Positions 8,729 through 18,338 are shown, counted from the first letter of the stretch. The stretch is 47,781 nt of DNA from an uncultured Lachnospiraceae bacterium (GCA_910586755.1 CAJUJM010000019.1:1-47781), one strand, 5' to 3'. The notes: a model not told the origin generated them from the sequence alone. Translations and numbers: made by a program.

Positions 8729-8780
8729 CGGGGGACCTGGCAGGGATTTCCATGGCCTGCACAGTTCCCCCGTTTACTTT
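8729..8780 (+). terminator. Terminator after the sensor kinase
   Basis: Long imperfect hairpin (8729-8744 pairs with 8756-8772; outer stem CGGGGGA with TCCCCCG), followed by TTTACTTT. It separates the two-component operon from the polysaccharide locus. Confidence 0.65.
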
Positions 8781-8801
8781 CCAGGAAAAGTATAGTACAA
8801 T
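8773..8801 (+). promoter_or_regulatory. Promoter of the polysaccharide locus
   Basis: TTTACT at 8773-8778, a 17-bp spacer, and TACAAT at 8796-8801, starting right at the tail of the preceding terminator. It should drive glf and the tightly overlapping genes after it. Confidence 0.65.
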
Positions 8802-8851
8802 CATAAAGTACAATTATGAATGATTATCTTAAAACAGAGGAGGTATGCCGT

Positions 8852-9952
8852 ATGAAACCTTATGATTACGTCTTGGTTGGAAGCGGCCTCTATTCTGCTG
8901 TATTTGCTTACCTGGCAAAGCAGAAAGGGAAAAAGTGCCTGGTAATTGAAAAACGGAATCACACCGGCGGCAATGTATACTGCGAGAATATAGAAGGGAT
9001 CCATGTCCATAAATACGGCGCTCATATTTTCCATACCAGCAATAAAAAGGTGTGGGAATTTGTCAACAGTCTGGCAGAATTTAATCGTTACACCAACAGC
9101 CCGGTGGCCAATTATAAGGGCGAGATGTACAACATGCCTTTTAATATGAATACCTTCAGCAAGATGTGGGGAGTGTGTACTCCGGCACAAGCCAGGGCAA
9201 AGATTGAAGAGCAGCGATCCAGCGTTACCGGGGAGCCAAAGAACCTGGAAGAACAGGCCATCAGCCTGGTAGGAAGGGATATCTACCAGAAGCTGATTAA
9301 AGGCTACACGGAAAAGCAGTGGGGCCGGGATTGCAAAGACTTACCGGCTTTCATTATCAAAAGGCTTCCGGTCCGATACACCTATGACAACAACTATTTC
9401 AATGATTTATACCAGGGAATCCCCATAGGCGGTTATAATGTAATCATTGATAAGCTGTTAGAGGGCTGTGATGTGGAAACCGGCGTGGATTATCTGGAAA
9501 ATAAGGATCATTACGATTCCCTGGGAGAAAAGATCGTCTATACCGGCCCGATTGATGTCTATTATAACTACCGGTTCGGTAAACTGGAATACCGCAGCTT
9601 AAGATTCGAGACAGAACTTTTAGACCAGGAGAACTATCAGGGAGTGGCTGTGGTGAACTACACAGACCGGGAAACTCCCTATACCCGTATTATTGAACAT
9701 AAACACTTCGAGTTTGGCGTCCAGCCAAAGACAGTGATTACCAGGGAATATCCGGAGACGTGGAGCCAGGGTATGGAGCCCTATTACCCGGTAAATGATG
9801 AGAAAAACCAGGAGCTGTATCAAAGATATGCTGCCCTGGCTGAAAAAGAAGCCGGCGTGATTTTTGGCGGCCGCCTGGGAGAGTACAAATATTATGATAT
9901 GGACAAGGTGATTGAGTCCGCCATGAAGAAGGCAGAGGAAGAGCTTGTATGA
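8852..9952 (+). CDS. glf: UDP-galactopyranose mutase
   Basis: FAD-dependent cytoplasmic enzyme that interconverts UDP-galactopyranose and UDP-galactofuranose, the donor for galactofuranose in surface glycans. The start at 8852 (MKPYDYVLVG) is preferred over the upstream ATG at 8816 because AGGAGG lies 8 bp before it; this gives 366 residues, the normal length. The N-terminal Rossmann motif GSGLYSAVFA is followed by EKRNHTGGN and YGAHIFHTS; WGRDCKDLPAFIIKRLPVR and EYKYYDMDKVI near the C terminus are typical of Glf. It is the first gene of the cluster, so the polymer probably contains galactofuranose. Confidence 0.96.
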   Translation: MKPYDYVLVGSGLYSAVFAYLAKQKGKKCLVIEKRNHTGGNVYCENIEGIHVHKYGAHIFHTSNKKVWEFVNSLAEFNRYTNSPVANYKGEMYNMPFNMNTFSKMWGVCTPAQARAKIEEQRSSVTGEPKNLEEQAISLVGRDIYQKLIKGYTEKQWGRDCKDLPAFIIKRLPVRYTYDNNYFNDLYQGIPIGGYNVIIDKLLEGCDVETGVDYLENKDHYDSLGEKIVYTGPIDVYYNYRFGKLEYRSLRFETELLDQENYQGVAVVNYTDRETPYTRIIEHKHFEFGVQPKTVITREYPETWSQGMEPYYPVNDEKNQELYQRYAALAEKEAGVIFGGRLGEYKYYDMDKVIESAMKKAEEELV

Positions 9953-10923
9953 ATGTAATTTACGCATCTAATGACGGCTATGCCCGCCATTTGGGGACGT
10001 CCCTCTATTCCCTGTTAGACCGGAACCAGCTGGAAGAAACCATAACCATTTACCTTCTCTCTGTGGGAATGTCTCAGGAAAATCAGAGCAGGCTAAAGCA
10101 GATTGCCGGGTACTTTGACCGCAGCCTGAAGGTAATAGAGCTGGGGGATTTAAAGGAACGGTTTCCCTATGAGGTAGATACCGGGGGATTTGATATCACC
10201 GCCATGGGCCGTCTGTTTGTGGGAGCCGTTTTGCCGGAAACGGTAGAGAGAGCTTTGTATTTGGACTGTGATACGGTAGTGCTGGGCTCTTTAAAGAAGC
10301 TTTGGGCCGCTGATCTGGGGAAATGCGTTCTGGGGGCTGTGATGGAGCCCACCATTTACCCTTCTGTGAAGGAGCAGATAGGGCTGGGGCCGGAAGATCC
10401 TTACTTTAATTCCGGCGTCCTTTTAATAGATGTGAAGGCATGGCGGGATCAGGCCGTGGAAAAGAAGCTGTTAGACTTTTACCAATCCCTGGGAGGCCGT
10501 ACTTTTGCCTGCGATCAGGATACTTTAAACGGTGCTTTAAAGGGCCGGATTAAGCCGCTGTCCCCCAGGTATAATTTTTTTACCAATTACCGATATTTTC
10601 ATTACCGGGATCTGGTAAAACAGTCTCCGGCCTATGAGGCAGTTCCGGAAACTGTTTTTAAGAGGGCCAAAGTCCATCCTGCAATTATTCATTTTATGGG
10701 AGATGAGCGCCCCTGGAAGGCTGGAAACCGGAATCATTACCGGATGGCTTATGAAAGGTATTTAGAGAAAACACCCTGGAGAGGGACTCCCAGGGAGAAG
10801 GGGCAAGAACTTTATATGGCGGCTTACCACCTGATGGATTATGCTACCTTCTTATGTCCTCCTGTCCGCCGGTATATCAGTAAAAAGTACGGGATGAAAG
10901 CCGTGGAGAGCCGGGGAAAATGA
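9949..10923 (+). CDS. Glycosyltransferase family 8
   Basis: Retaining glycosyltransferase related to LPS galactosyl/glucosyltransferases (RfaI/RfaJ, GspA). The start MNVIYASNDGYARHLG is the classical GT8 N-terminal strand. The metal-binding DXD is DCD at 106-108 (ALYLDCDTVVLG), and the region NSGVLLIDVKAWR is a second GT8 hallmark, as is HFMGDERPWK near residue 250. Length is 324 residues. It overlaps glf by 4 bp (ATGA). Acceptor and donor are not predictable; galactose or glucose from the UDP-sugar is most common. Confidence 0.92.
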   Translation: MNVIYASNDGYARHLGTSLYSLLDRNQLEETITIYLLSVGMSQENQSRLKQIAGYFDRSLKVIELGDLKERFPYEVDTGGFDITAMGRLFVGAVLPETVERALYLDCDTVVLGSLKKLWAADLGKCVLGAVMEPTIYPSVKEQIGLGPEDPYFNSGVLLIDVKAWRDQAVEKKLLDFYQSLGGRTFACDQDTLNGALKGRIKPLSPRYNFFTNYRYFHYRDLVKQSPAYEAVPETVFKRAKVHPAIIHFMGDERPWKAGNRNHYRMAYERYLEKTPWRGTPREKGQELYMAAYHLMDYATFLCPPVRRYISKKYGMKAVESRGK

Positions 10924-11891
10924 AGATAAGCTGTGTCATACTAAATTATAATGACTGGGAAACGACCAGGAACCAGGCAAGGCGGATCTGCGGCTATGAA
11001 AGTCTGGATTACGTGGTGGTGGTGGACAATCATTCTACGGATAATTCCTGGGAAGAGCTGCAGAAATTAAGGGAGGAATCCCCTAAAGTGTTTCTGATTA
11101 AGGCGGCAGGAAACGGCGGATATGGAGCAGGAAATAACCTGGGGATTCGTTATTCCCATGAGGAGTTAAAGGCGGATTATGTGTTGATAGCCAATCCGGA
11201 TACAGTCTTTACAAATACATGTGTAAAAAATTTGACTTCTGTATTGGCAGGCCATAAAGATGTGGCTGCTGTAGCGCCCAGGATGATAGATCCTGTGTTT
11301 GGGGAGCAGATAAACGGCTGGAAATTAACCGGATTTTGGGGAAGCCTGATAAAAACCGGGCCAGTGTCACGAAGGACTTTGGGGCGGCTTTTTGCCGGTG
11401 TTTTCAACTATCCGAAAGGGTATTTTAAAGGGCAAAAAGCAGTTTATGCAGATGCGGTCCATGGCTCTCTTTTAATGGTAGATGGAGCAAAGATGCTGGA
11501 GTGCGGCGGTTATGATGAGAATGTATTTCTTTACAATGAAGAAGATATTCTGGCATGGAGATTTAAAAAGGCAGGCTATGGGACGGTATTGCTTTTGTGT
11601 CAGACCTACCGCCATGAACATTCAGCATCCATTTCTAAAAGCGTTAAAAGCGCTGTCAGCCGCCAAAAACTGCGCCATGAAAGCGCCTTGTATTATTATA
11701 GAAATTATCTGAAAATCGGCTGGGCCCGTACCTTGTTTGCCCGAATGTTTTTTACGGTAATTTTAATGGAAATCTACCTGGATGACGCAGTAAATGCCCA
11801 ATGGGGCAGGGTCTGCGCCGGAAAGAGGAAACATCCTGCGGGTATCCCTGTATGCCCGGAAAGCAGGGCCATAAGGAGAAAGCATGAATGA
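10920..11891 (+). CDS. GT2 glycosyltransferase, rhamnosyltransferase-like
   Basis: GT-A fold transferase with SCVILNYNDW at the start, VDNHSTDNS (35-43), GNGGYGAGNNLGI (64-76) and the DXD-equivalent NPDT (92-95). This set of motifs is typical of the WcaA/rhamnosyltransferase type of family 2. The C-terminal part has NEEDILAWRFKKAGY, containing the catalytic-base region. It starts within the stop of the preceding gene (ATGA at 10920-10923). It probably adds one sugar to the lipid-linked repeat unit at the cytoplasmic membrane face. Confidence 0.9.
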   Translation: MKISCVILNYNDWETTRNQARRICGYESLDYVVVVDNHSTDNSWEELQKLREESPKVFLIKAAGNGGYGAGNNLGIRYSHEELKADYVLIANPDTVFTNTCVKNLTSVLAGHKDVAAVAPRMIDPVFGEQINGWKLTGFWGSLIKTGPVSRRTLGRLFAGVFNYPKGYFKGQKAVYADAVHGSLLMVDGAKMLECGGYDENVFLYNEEDILAWRFKKAGYGTVLLLCQTYRHEHSASISKSVKSAVSRQKLRHESALYYYRNYLKIGWARTLFARMFFTVILMEIYLDDAVNAQWGRVCAGKRKHPAGIPVCPESRAIRRKHE

Positions 11892-12975
11892 GTTAATTTC
11901 AGTGATTGTTCCGGTATATAATGCAGAAAAATACCTGGACAGAAGCATCCAGTCTATTATGAATCAAAGCTATAGGGAGCTGGAAATTCTGTTGATAGAT
12001 GACGGTTCTACTGACAGCTCTCTTCAAATCTGTCAGGACTATGCAAGCCAGGATCCCCGTATCCAGGTATTTCAAAAGGAAAACGGAGGCGTTTCCAGCG
12101 CCAGGAATTTTGGCCTTGCCCGGATGAAAGGCCAGTGGTTTATGACCATGGACTCAGATGATTATATGGCAAAAGACGGGATCCTTACGCTATATGAAGC
12201 TGTGAAAGAGAATCAGGCAGATATGGCCATAGGCGGTTTCGAAATGGTTTATGAGGATGGCAGCCCCAGGGACAGAAGGGTATGGAAAAATGCCTGGTCC
12301 GGCAGCTTGAAAGAGTTTGGGGAAGAGCTGCTGGTTCCCTGCTTCGATTTACACCTGATTCATAACTGCAATAATAAGCTGTACCGCGCCAAAACCTTTT
12401 GGGGCAGACGGGCCGGATGGGAATTTGAAAGCCCTGCAGAGCAGCAGGCCCAAATCCTTTTCTTTGACGATGCCATGCTGATTAATGAGGACATTTGGTT
12501 TTCTACCAGGATGATTACCCGCACAAAAAAGATCTGTCTGGTTCCCCAGGTGATTTTCTATTATGCACAGCATCAGGCCGGCGACAGCCTCATAAGCCGG
12601 TTTAATCCCAATGGGGTGGAAACCTGTTTCCGGCTGTTAAAGGCCGTTCAGGGTCTTTTAAGGCGTTCCCACGCCCCAAAAGATGTGGTAAATGAGATGA
12701 ATAACCGGATGATATTTCATATCTGCGGTTTTGCGGGGCTGGCATATTACCGTTCCGGATACAGCCGCCGCCAGTGCTATGAGGAGATTAAAAAGATGGC
12801 TGCCCGGCCGGAATTTCGCCGCCTGCTGGTTTCAGTAAAACCAGAGGGACTGAAAAATTGTCTGGCGGTTTTGGTGCTGCGCTGCCGTCTGATACGGATT
12901 TACCATTGGATGTGTTTAGCCTTATATGGCCGTCAGAGACGGGCATATTTTAAGAGTCAGAAGGGACAAAAATAA
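11884..12975 (+). CDS. GT2 glycosyltransferase (EpsJ/capsule type)
   Basis: A 363-residue family 2 transferase. VIVPVYNAEKYL (7-18), IDDGSTDSS (38-46) and the metal-binding MDSDDY (89-94) are all present, as is the NEDIWFSTRM region that usually supplies the acidic base. It overlaps the end of the previous gene by 8 bp, with AAGGAG upstream. The long C-terminal region is basic and partly hydrophobic, consistent with membrane association. Sugar specificity is unknown. Confidence 0.9.
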   Translation: MNELISVIVPVYNAEKYLDRSIQSIMNQSYRELEILLIDDGSTDSSLQICQDYASQDPRIQVFQKENGGVSSARNFGLARMKGQWFMTMDSDDYMAKDGILTLYEAVKENQADMAIGGFEMVYEDGSPRDRRVWKNAWSGSLKEFGEELLVPCFDLHLIHNCNNKLYRAKTFWGRRAGWEFESPAEQQAQILFFDDAMLINEDIWFSTRMITRTKKICLVPQVIFYYAQHQAGDSLISRFNPNGVETCFRLLKAVQGLLRRSHAPKDVVNEMNNRMIFHICGFAGLAYYRSGYSRRQCYEEIKKMAARPEFRRLLVSVKPEGLKNCLAVLVLRCRLIRIYHWMCLALYGRQRRAYFKSQKGQK

Positions 12976-12977
12976 CT

Positions 12978-14084
12978 ATGAGAGATCAATCAGAGCCCAT
13001 ACTGGTGACCAGATCCTCTATGCCGCCGCTAGAGGAATATGTGGAGAAGCTGCGCCATATCTGGGATACTGCCTGGCTGACCAATATGGGAGAATATCAC
13101 GAGGAATTGAAGGCAGAATTAAAAAAATATTTAAAAGTGGAAGGGCTGGAGCTGTTTGTTAACGGCCATATTGCATTGGAAATGTCCCTTCAGGCTTTTC
13201 AGCTGGAAGGAGAGGTAATTACCACTCCTTTCAGCTTTGCATCCACTACCCACGCCATTGTGCGAAACCATCTGACGCCGGTATTCTGCGACATCAATCC
13301 CAATGATTTTACCATGGATACAGGCAAGCTGGAAGGGCTGATTACAGAAAAAACCTGCGCTATCGTGCCAGTTCACGTATATGGAAATTTCTGCGATGTG
13401 GAAAGAATTGAAGAGATTGCCCGCCGCCATAATTTAAAGGTGATCTATGATGCTGCCCATACATTTGGAGAAGAATTTGACGGCCGTGGAGCCGGAGATT
13501 TCGGGGACGTGTCTATGTTCAGCCTTCATGCCACCAAGGTCTATAACAGCATTGAAGGCGGAATTGCTACCTTTAAGGAGCCGTGGCTGGCAGACCGGCT
13601 TTATAAGCTGAAAAACTTTGGCATTACCGGAAAAGAATCTGTAGAATATGTAGGCGGAAACGGCAAAATGAACGAATTTCAGGCTGCTATGGGCTTGTGC
13701 AATTTAAAATATATAGACAGGGAAATCGCAAAACGGAAGGCAGTGGCAGAGCGCTACAGAAGCCATCTGGAAGGAATTCCCGGCATTGGCCTGTCCTGGC
13801 AGAATCCAAAAGTTACTTATAATTATGCCTACATGCCGGTGGTTTTTGAAGGCGGCAGGTGGAACCGGGATCAGGTCTATAACCAACTGGCGGAAAAAAA
13901 TATTTTTGCAAGAAAGTATTTTTATCCCTGCATTAATGCTTATGATTGCTATAAAAGTCAGTTTAATCCAAAGGATACGCCTGTTGCGGATCGCATATCA
14001 AAGCAGATTTTAACTCTGCCTATGTATGCAGATTTGCCTCTGGATGTGGTGGATGAGATCTGCCGGATTATTTTAGGAGAGTGA
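12978..14084 (+). CDS. DegT/DnrJ/EryC1/StrS sugar aminotransferase
   Basis: PLP-dependent enzyme of the nucleotide-sugar aminotransferase family, 368 residues. The substrate loop VNGHIALEM (61-69) matches the NGTxAL region of the family. D158 and H161 in YDAAHTFG stack on the cofactor, and K187 in SLHATKVYN is the expected Schiff-base lysine. It converts a keto-sugar nucleotide into an amino sugar, so the surface glycan probably carries an amino-deoxy hexose. No dehydratase that makes the keto precursor is encoded in the window, so it must be made elsewhere. Confidence 0.92.
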   Translation: MRDQSEPILVTRSSMPPLEEYVEKLRHIWDTAWLTNMGEYHEELKAELKKYLKVEGLELFVNGHIALEMSLQAFQLEGEVITTPFSFASTTHAIVRNHLTPVFCDINPNDFTMDTGKLEGLITEKTCAIVPVHVYGNFCDVERIEEIARRHNLKVIYDAAHTFGEEFDGRGAGDFGDVSMFSLHATKVYNSIEGGIATFKEPWLADRLYKLKNFGITGKESVEYVGGNGKMNEFQAAMGLCNLKYIDREIAKRKAVAERYRSHLEGIPGIGLSWQNPKVTYNYAYMPVVFEGGRWNRDQVYNQLAEKNIFARKYFYPCINAYDCYKSQFNPKDTPVADRISKQILTLPMYADLPLDVVDEICRIILGE

Positions 14085-14089
14085 GCCTT

Positions 14090-15070
14090 ATGAAGCAAAA
14101 ACCACTGGTAACGGTCAGCTGTATCGCTTATAACCATGAAAAATATATTGCCAGAGCCCTGGACAGTTTTCTTATGCAAAAGACGGACTTCCCTTTTGAA
14201 ATTGTTATTCACGATGATGCCTCTACGGACAGAACTCCGGAAATTATCCGGGAATATGCAGAAAAATACCCGGAAATTATCCGCCCCATGTACCAGGAGG
14301 AAAACCAATATTCCAAAGGGATTTCCAACATCAGCGGGGCCTTTAATTTTCCCAGGGCAGAAGGAAAATATATTGCCATGTGCGAAGGAGACGATTACTG
14401 GATTGATGATTCTAAGCTTCAGCGCCAGGCAGATTATATGGAAGCTCACCCGGACTGTACCTTGTGTTTTCACAGCGCAAAAATAGAGTCTGAGGACAAG
14501 GCGCTGCGGGCAAGGGAGATTCGCCCTTATAAGCGCAGCAAACTATGTACTCCGGAGGAAGTGATTGATAAGCGGGCCAATTATCCCACGGCATCTTTAA
14601 TGTTTCCCACTAAGTTAGCCAGGGCGCTGCCTCAGTGGTATCACGATTGTCCGGTAGGAGATGTCCCTATCCATATTTTTATGGCCAGCAAAGGGACCGT
14701 TTATTATATGGATCGAAAGATGTCAGCATACAGACAGGGAGTCAGCGTTTCCTGGTCCAGCCAGATGGAGAAGGGAAATTACAAGGAAAACCTGATTCGC
14801 CATCATAATGCCATGAAGAAAATGTTCCGGGCATTTGCAAAGGATACGGATCACAAGTATGATAAGGCCATTAAAAGCGCCTTTTACCGGATGGACTTTT
14901 TGACCTTTTTAAATACAAAGGAGTATCGTCAGGCGCTGCAAAAAGGCTATCGGCGCTACTATAAAGAGCTGGATTTCCGCACCCGGTTTTTCTTAAAATT
15001 AGACGTATACTGTCCCTGGCTGTATAGTGGATTACAGATAATGTGGTACAAGGTAAGAGGTAAAAGATGA
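14090..15070 (+). CDS. GT2 glycosyltransferase
   Basis: Starts MKQKPLVTVSCIAYNHEKYI. The ATG at 14090 is preferred to the in-frame GTG at 14081 because AGGAGA ends 9 bp before it. HDDASTDRT and CEGDDYW carry the nucleotide- and metal-binding acids. Such proteins are frequent in capsule loci, where they transfer a single sugar. The C-terminal third is basic and has aromatic clusters (FYRMDFLTFL). The stop overlaps the next start by 4 bp. Confidence 0.9.
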   Translation: MKQKPLVTVSCIAYNHEKYIARALDSFLMQKTDFPFEIVIHDDASTDRTPEIIREYAEKYPEIIRPMYQEENQYSKGISNISGAFNFPRAEGKYIAMCEGDDYWIDDSKLQRQADYMEAHPDCTLCFHSAKIESEDKALRAREIRPYKRSKLCTPEEVIDKRANYPTASLMFPTKLARALPQWYHDCPVGDVPIHIFMASKGTVYYMDRKMSAYRQGVSVSWSSQMEKGNYKENLIRHHNAMKKMFRAFAKDTDHKYDKAIKSAFYRMDFLTFLNTKEYRQALQKGYRRYYKELDFRTRFFLKLDVYCPWLYSGLQIMWYKVRGKR

Positions 15071-16533
15071 CAGAAAATCCCACAAGTTTAAAAGGAAAAA
15101 TCCTGTCCGGCCTGTTCTGGAAAGTTTTGGAGAACGGCGGAGTTCAAATAGTCCAGTTTGTGATTTCCCTGATTTTAGCAAGACTTCTGGGGCCGGAACG
15201 ATACGGAACCATTGCGATTCTGCTGGTCTTTATCGCCATTGCCAATGTGTTTATTCAGTCCGGTTTTCAAACATCCCTGATCCAGAAACGCCAGGTAGAT
15301 GAGCTGGACTATTCGTCTGTTTTTTATTTGAGCCTGGGGGTTGCAGCACTGCTTTATGCTGTGATTTTTGTGGGAGCGCCTGCAGTGGCATCCTTCTATC
15401 ATGATCCGGAGCTGAAGCCTATGCTGCGGGTGCTGGCACTGATGATATTTTTTGGCGCTGTGGTATCGGTTCAGACTGCCATGGTATCCAGGAAAATGGA
15501 GTTTCGCAAGATGTGCATTGCCAGCCTGCTTGCCACCTGCCTGTCGGGAATCGCCGGAGTGATAGGCGCATACCGGGGACTTGGAACCTGGGCGCTGGTA
15601 GTGCAGCAGTTGGGAACCCAGTTTTTGCTGATGGTATTTTTGTGGGTGTTGGTAGGCTGGAGGCCTGCAAAGGTATTTTCCTTTAGCCGGGTGAAAACGC
15701 TGTTTTCTTATGGTTGGAAACTTCTGTGCTCTTCTCTTTTAGATACCTTATATAACAACTTATATACCATGGTTATCGGCAGGATTTACCAGAAGGATGT
15801 GGTGGGCTATTACAACCGGGGAAATCAGTTTCCCCAGCTTATTGTCAATAATCTGGCCGCATCCATTCAGGCGGTGATGCTGCCTGCTTTTTCTGCCAGT
15901 CAGGAAGAGAAAGAGCGGATGAAGGCTATGGTCCGCCGCTCTATTGTCACCAGTGCTTTTGTAATATTCCCTATGATGGCGGGACTGATTGCGGTGGCAA
16001 AGCCTCTGATTTCCATTATCCTTACAGAAAAGTGGCTGCCCTGCGTGCCCTTTTTGCAGATTATGTGCGTTGGCTACGCCATGTGGCCCATTCATATTGC
16101 CAACCTTCAGGCCATCAATGCCCTGGGAAGAAGCGATATTTTCTTAAAACTGGAGATTATAAAAAAGGCGTTGGGGCTGGCGGTTTTAGCTGTCAGCATT
16201 CCTTTTGGCATTTATGCCATGGTATGGCTAAAGGCAGCCACTGATTTTGTGGGAACGATTATCAATGCATATCCCAATCAAAAGCTTTTAAACTATAGTT
16301 TTTTAGAGCAGTGGAAGGATGTGTTTCCTGCTCTGATATTGTCTGTACTTATGGGGGCGGCGGTGTATGGCCTGCAGCTTTTTATTCATAATAACTGGAT
16401 ACTTTTGATTGCCCAGATTTGTGGGGGCGTGTTGATTTATGGGGGACTGGCCTGGCTGTTTAAGGTAGAGAGTTTCCGGTATCTGGCAGGGATTGTGAAG
16501 GGGCTGCGGAAAAGACAGACAAATATAGTCTGA
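15067..16533 (+). CDS. Polysaccharide flippase (WzxC/TuaB-like, MOP superfamily)
   Basis: A 488-residue membrane protein with hydrophobic segments along its whole length. The N-terminal block GLFWKVLENGGVQIVQFVIS with LARLLGPERYGTIAI is the hallmark of the Polysacc_synt_3 flippases. SYGWKLLCSSLLDTLYNNLY near the middle and YYNRGNQFPQLI are also typical. It should move an undecaprenol-linked oligosaccharide to the outer face of the membrane. It closes the first part of the polysaccharide operon and overlaps the preceding GT2 by 4 bp. A second flippase-like gene follows at 20177, and a third is broken at 2063. Confidence 0.92.
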   Translation: MTENPTSLKGKILSGLFWKVLENGGVQIVQFVISLILARLLGPERYGTIAILLVFIAIANVFIQSGFQTSLIQKRQVDELDYSSVFYLSLGVAALLYAVIFVGAPAVASFYHDPELKPMLRVLALMIFFGAVVSVQTAMVSRKMEFRKMCIASLLATCLSGIAGVIGAYRGLGTWALVVQQLGTQFLLMVFLWVLVGWRPAKVFSFSRVKTLFSYGWKLLCSSLLDTLYNNLYTMVIGRIYQKDVVGYYNRGNQFPQLIVNNLAASIQAVMLPAFSASQEEKERMKAMVRRSIVTSAFVIFPMMAGLIAVAKPLISIILTEKWLPCVPFLQIMCVGYAMWPIHIANLQAINALGRSDIFLKLEIIKKALGLAVLAVSIPFGIYAMVWLKAATDFVGTIINAYPNQKLLNYSFLEQWKDVFPALILSVLMGAAVYGLQLFIHNNWILLIAQICGGVLIYGGLAWLFKVESFRYLAGIVKGLRKRQTNIV

Positions 16534-16572
16534 AGAGATTTTTTGAAAAGCTGCAGAGAGGAGCAAAAAAGC

Positions 16573-18282
16573 ATGAGTATAAGAAAAAGATTGCCAATCG
16601 GAATTGAAGATTTTGGAGAAATCCGTAGAGAAAATTTTTACTATGTGGATAAGACAGGCCTTATCGCAGAACTGCTTCAAAATTGGGGAAAAGTGAATCT
16701 TTTTACCCGCCCCAGACGGTTTGGGAAATCTTTAAACATGAGTATGTTTAAGACGTTTTTTGAATACGGCTGCGACATACAGCTTTTTCAGGGGCTGGAC
16801 ATCACAGGGGAGCCGGAGCTTTGCGATAAGTATATGGGGAAGTTTCCAGTAGTGTCATTGACCCTAAAAGGTGTGGAAGCCAGGGACTATGAAGGGGCCC
16901 GGGCCATGCTGGCTTCTATCATAGGAAGGGAGGCTCTGAGGTTTTCTTTCCTGAAGGAAAGCGGCAGGCTTTTGGAAGAGGAGCAGGAACAGTATTGCCA
17001 GCTGGTTAAAGTGGATCGAAAGGGAGAATCCGCGTTTATTATGCCGGAGGTGGTCTTAAAAGACAGCCTTCTGACGTTAACCCATCTTCTTAAAAAGCAT
17101 TATGGACGAAAAGTGATCCTGCTGATTGATGAATATGACGTGCCATTGGATAAGGCCCAGCAGTTTGGCTACTATGAAGAAATGGTTGGCCTGGTCAGGA
17201 GTATGCTGGGGCAGGCATTAAAGAGCAATGACAGCTTACAGTTCGCAATACTGACCGGGTGCCTGCGGATTGCCAGGGAAAGCATTTTTACAGGGCTCAA
17301 TAATTTCAACGTATTGTCTATAACCGATGTCCGGTTTGATGAATATTTTGGATTTTCCGACAGGGAAGTCAAAGCCATGCTTCAATATTATAGCCTGGAA
17401 GGACACTACGAGCAGATTAAGGAGTGGTATGATGGCTACCGCTTCGGAAAGGCAGATGTATATTGCCCGTGGGATGTGATCAATTATGTAAATTTCCTGC
17501 GGTCAGAACCGGATGCAATGCCAAAGGCGTTCTGGATGAATACCAGCGGAAACTATATTATCCGCCGCTTTTTACAGATGGCAACTCCTAAAACCCGGCG
17601 GGAAATCGAAAGCCTGCTTGCCGGGGAAAGTGTGAAGAAGAAAGTCAATGAGGAATTGACCTATGGAGAGCTATATAAGAATCTTGATAATCTTTGGAGC
17701 ATGTTGTTCATTACAGGTTATCTGACTTACAGAGAGAAAGAGGAGGACGATGTTTATTCTCTGGTAATTCCCAATCTGGAAATCCGGAAGATTTTTAAGG
17801 AACAGGTGATGGAGTGGTTCCAGGAAGAGGCAAAGAAAAACGGGCCGATGCTGGATGAATTCTGCAGGGCATTTGTCGCAGGGGACGGAGAGACGGTGGA
17901 AAGGCTGTTTACGGCTTATCTAAAGAAAACCATCAGCATCCGGGATACCAGTGTGCAAAAAGGCAAAAAAGAGAACTTTTATCATGGTATCCTGTTAGGC
18001 TTGCTGAGTCACCGGGAGGATTGGGATGTGGATTCCAATATAGAATCCGGGGAAGGATTCAGTGATATTCAGGTGGAGATAGAAGATAAGAGCCTGGGGA
18101 TCGTGATAGAACTTAAATATCCAGACGGAGGGAATCTGGAAGAAGGCTGTGCAGAGGCATTGAATCAGATTGAGGAGAAAGGCTATGAGGAGAGGCTGAG
18201 AGAAGACGGGATGTCTAAAATTATCAAATATGGGATTGCCTGCTGGAAAAAAAGATGTATGGTAAGGGTGAAACAGAACTGA
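16573..18282 (+). CDS. AAA-ATPase-like / PD-(D/E)XK nuclease domain protein
   Basis: A member of the gut-bacterial family with AAA-ATPase_like (PF09820) and a C-terminal PD-(D/E)XK domain (PF08011). The start at 16573 (MSIRKRLPIGIEDFGEIR) is chosen because AGAGGAG lies about 10 bp upstream. Residues 46-53 RPRRFGKS form a modified Walker A, LLIDEYD at 183-189 is Walker B (D186/E187), and GFSDI (D498) with IELKY (E513, K515) supplies the nuclease core. Length is 569 residues. Function is not known; relatives are often multicopy and sit at variable sites. Its own terminator and the promoter after it suggest that it is an insertion into the polysaccharide locus. Confidence 0.92.
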   Translation: MSIRKRLPIGIEDFGEIRRENFYYVDKTGLIAELLQNWGKVNLFTRPRRFGKSLNMSMFKTFFEYGCDIQLFQGLDITGEPELCDKYMGKFPVVSLTLKGVEARDYEGARAMLASIIGREALRFSFLKESGRLLEEEQEQYCQLVKVDRKGESAFIMPEVVLKDSLLTLTHLLKKHYGRKVILLIDEYDVPLDKAQQFGYYEEMVGLVRSMLGQALKSNDSLQFAILTGCLRIARESIFTGLNNFNVLSITDVRFDEYFGFSDREVKAMLQYYSLEGHYEQIKEWYDGYRFGKADVYCPWDVINYVNFLRSEPDAMPKAFWMNTSGNYIIRRFLQMATPKTRREIESLLAGESVKKKVNEELTYGELYKNLDNLWSMLFITGYLTYREKEEDDVYSLVIPNLEIRKIFKEQVMEWFQEEAKKNGPMLDEFCRAFVAGDGETVERLFTAYLKKTISIRDTSVQKGKKENFYHGILLGLLSHREDWDVDSNIESGEGFSDIQVEIEDKSLGIVIELKYPDGGNLEEGCAEALNQIEEKGYEERLREDGMSKIIKYGIACWKKRCMVRVKQN

Positions 18283-18291
18283 TAAAGCAGC

Positions 18292-18336
18292 GAGCCGGAA
18301 GCTGACAACAGCTCCCGGCTCTATCTGTATATTTTT
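18292..18336 (+). terminator. Terminator after the AAA/PD-(D/E)XK gene
   Basis: Stem GAGCCGG (18292-18298) with CCGGCTC (18315-18321), extended inward by AGCTG/CAGCT across one mismatch, followed by a T-rich tail ending TATTTTT. Confidence 0.75.
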
Positions 18337-18338
18337 CG

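Noticed and set aside
8816..8851. Upstream ATG as the start of glf
   Set aside because: It has no ribosome binding site and adds residues not found in UDP-galactopyranose mutases.
14081..14089. GTG start for the GT2 gene
   Set aside because: The Shine-Dalgarno sequence AGGAGA directly abuts the GTG but is well spaced for the ATG at 14090.
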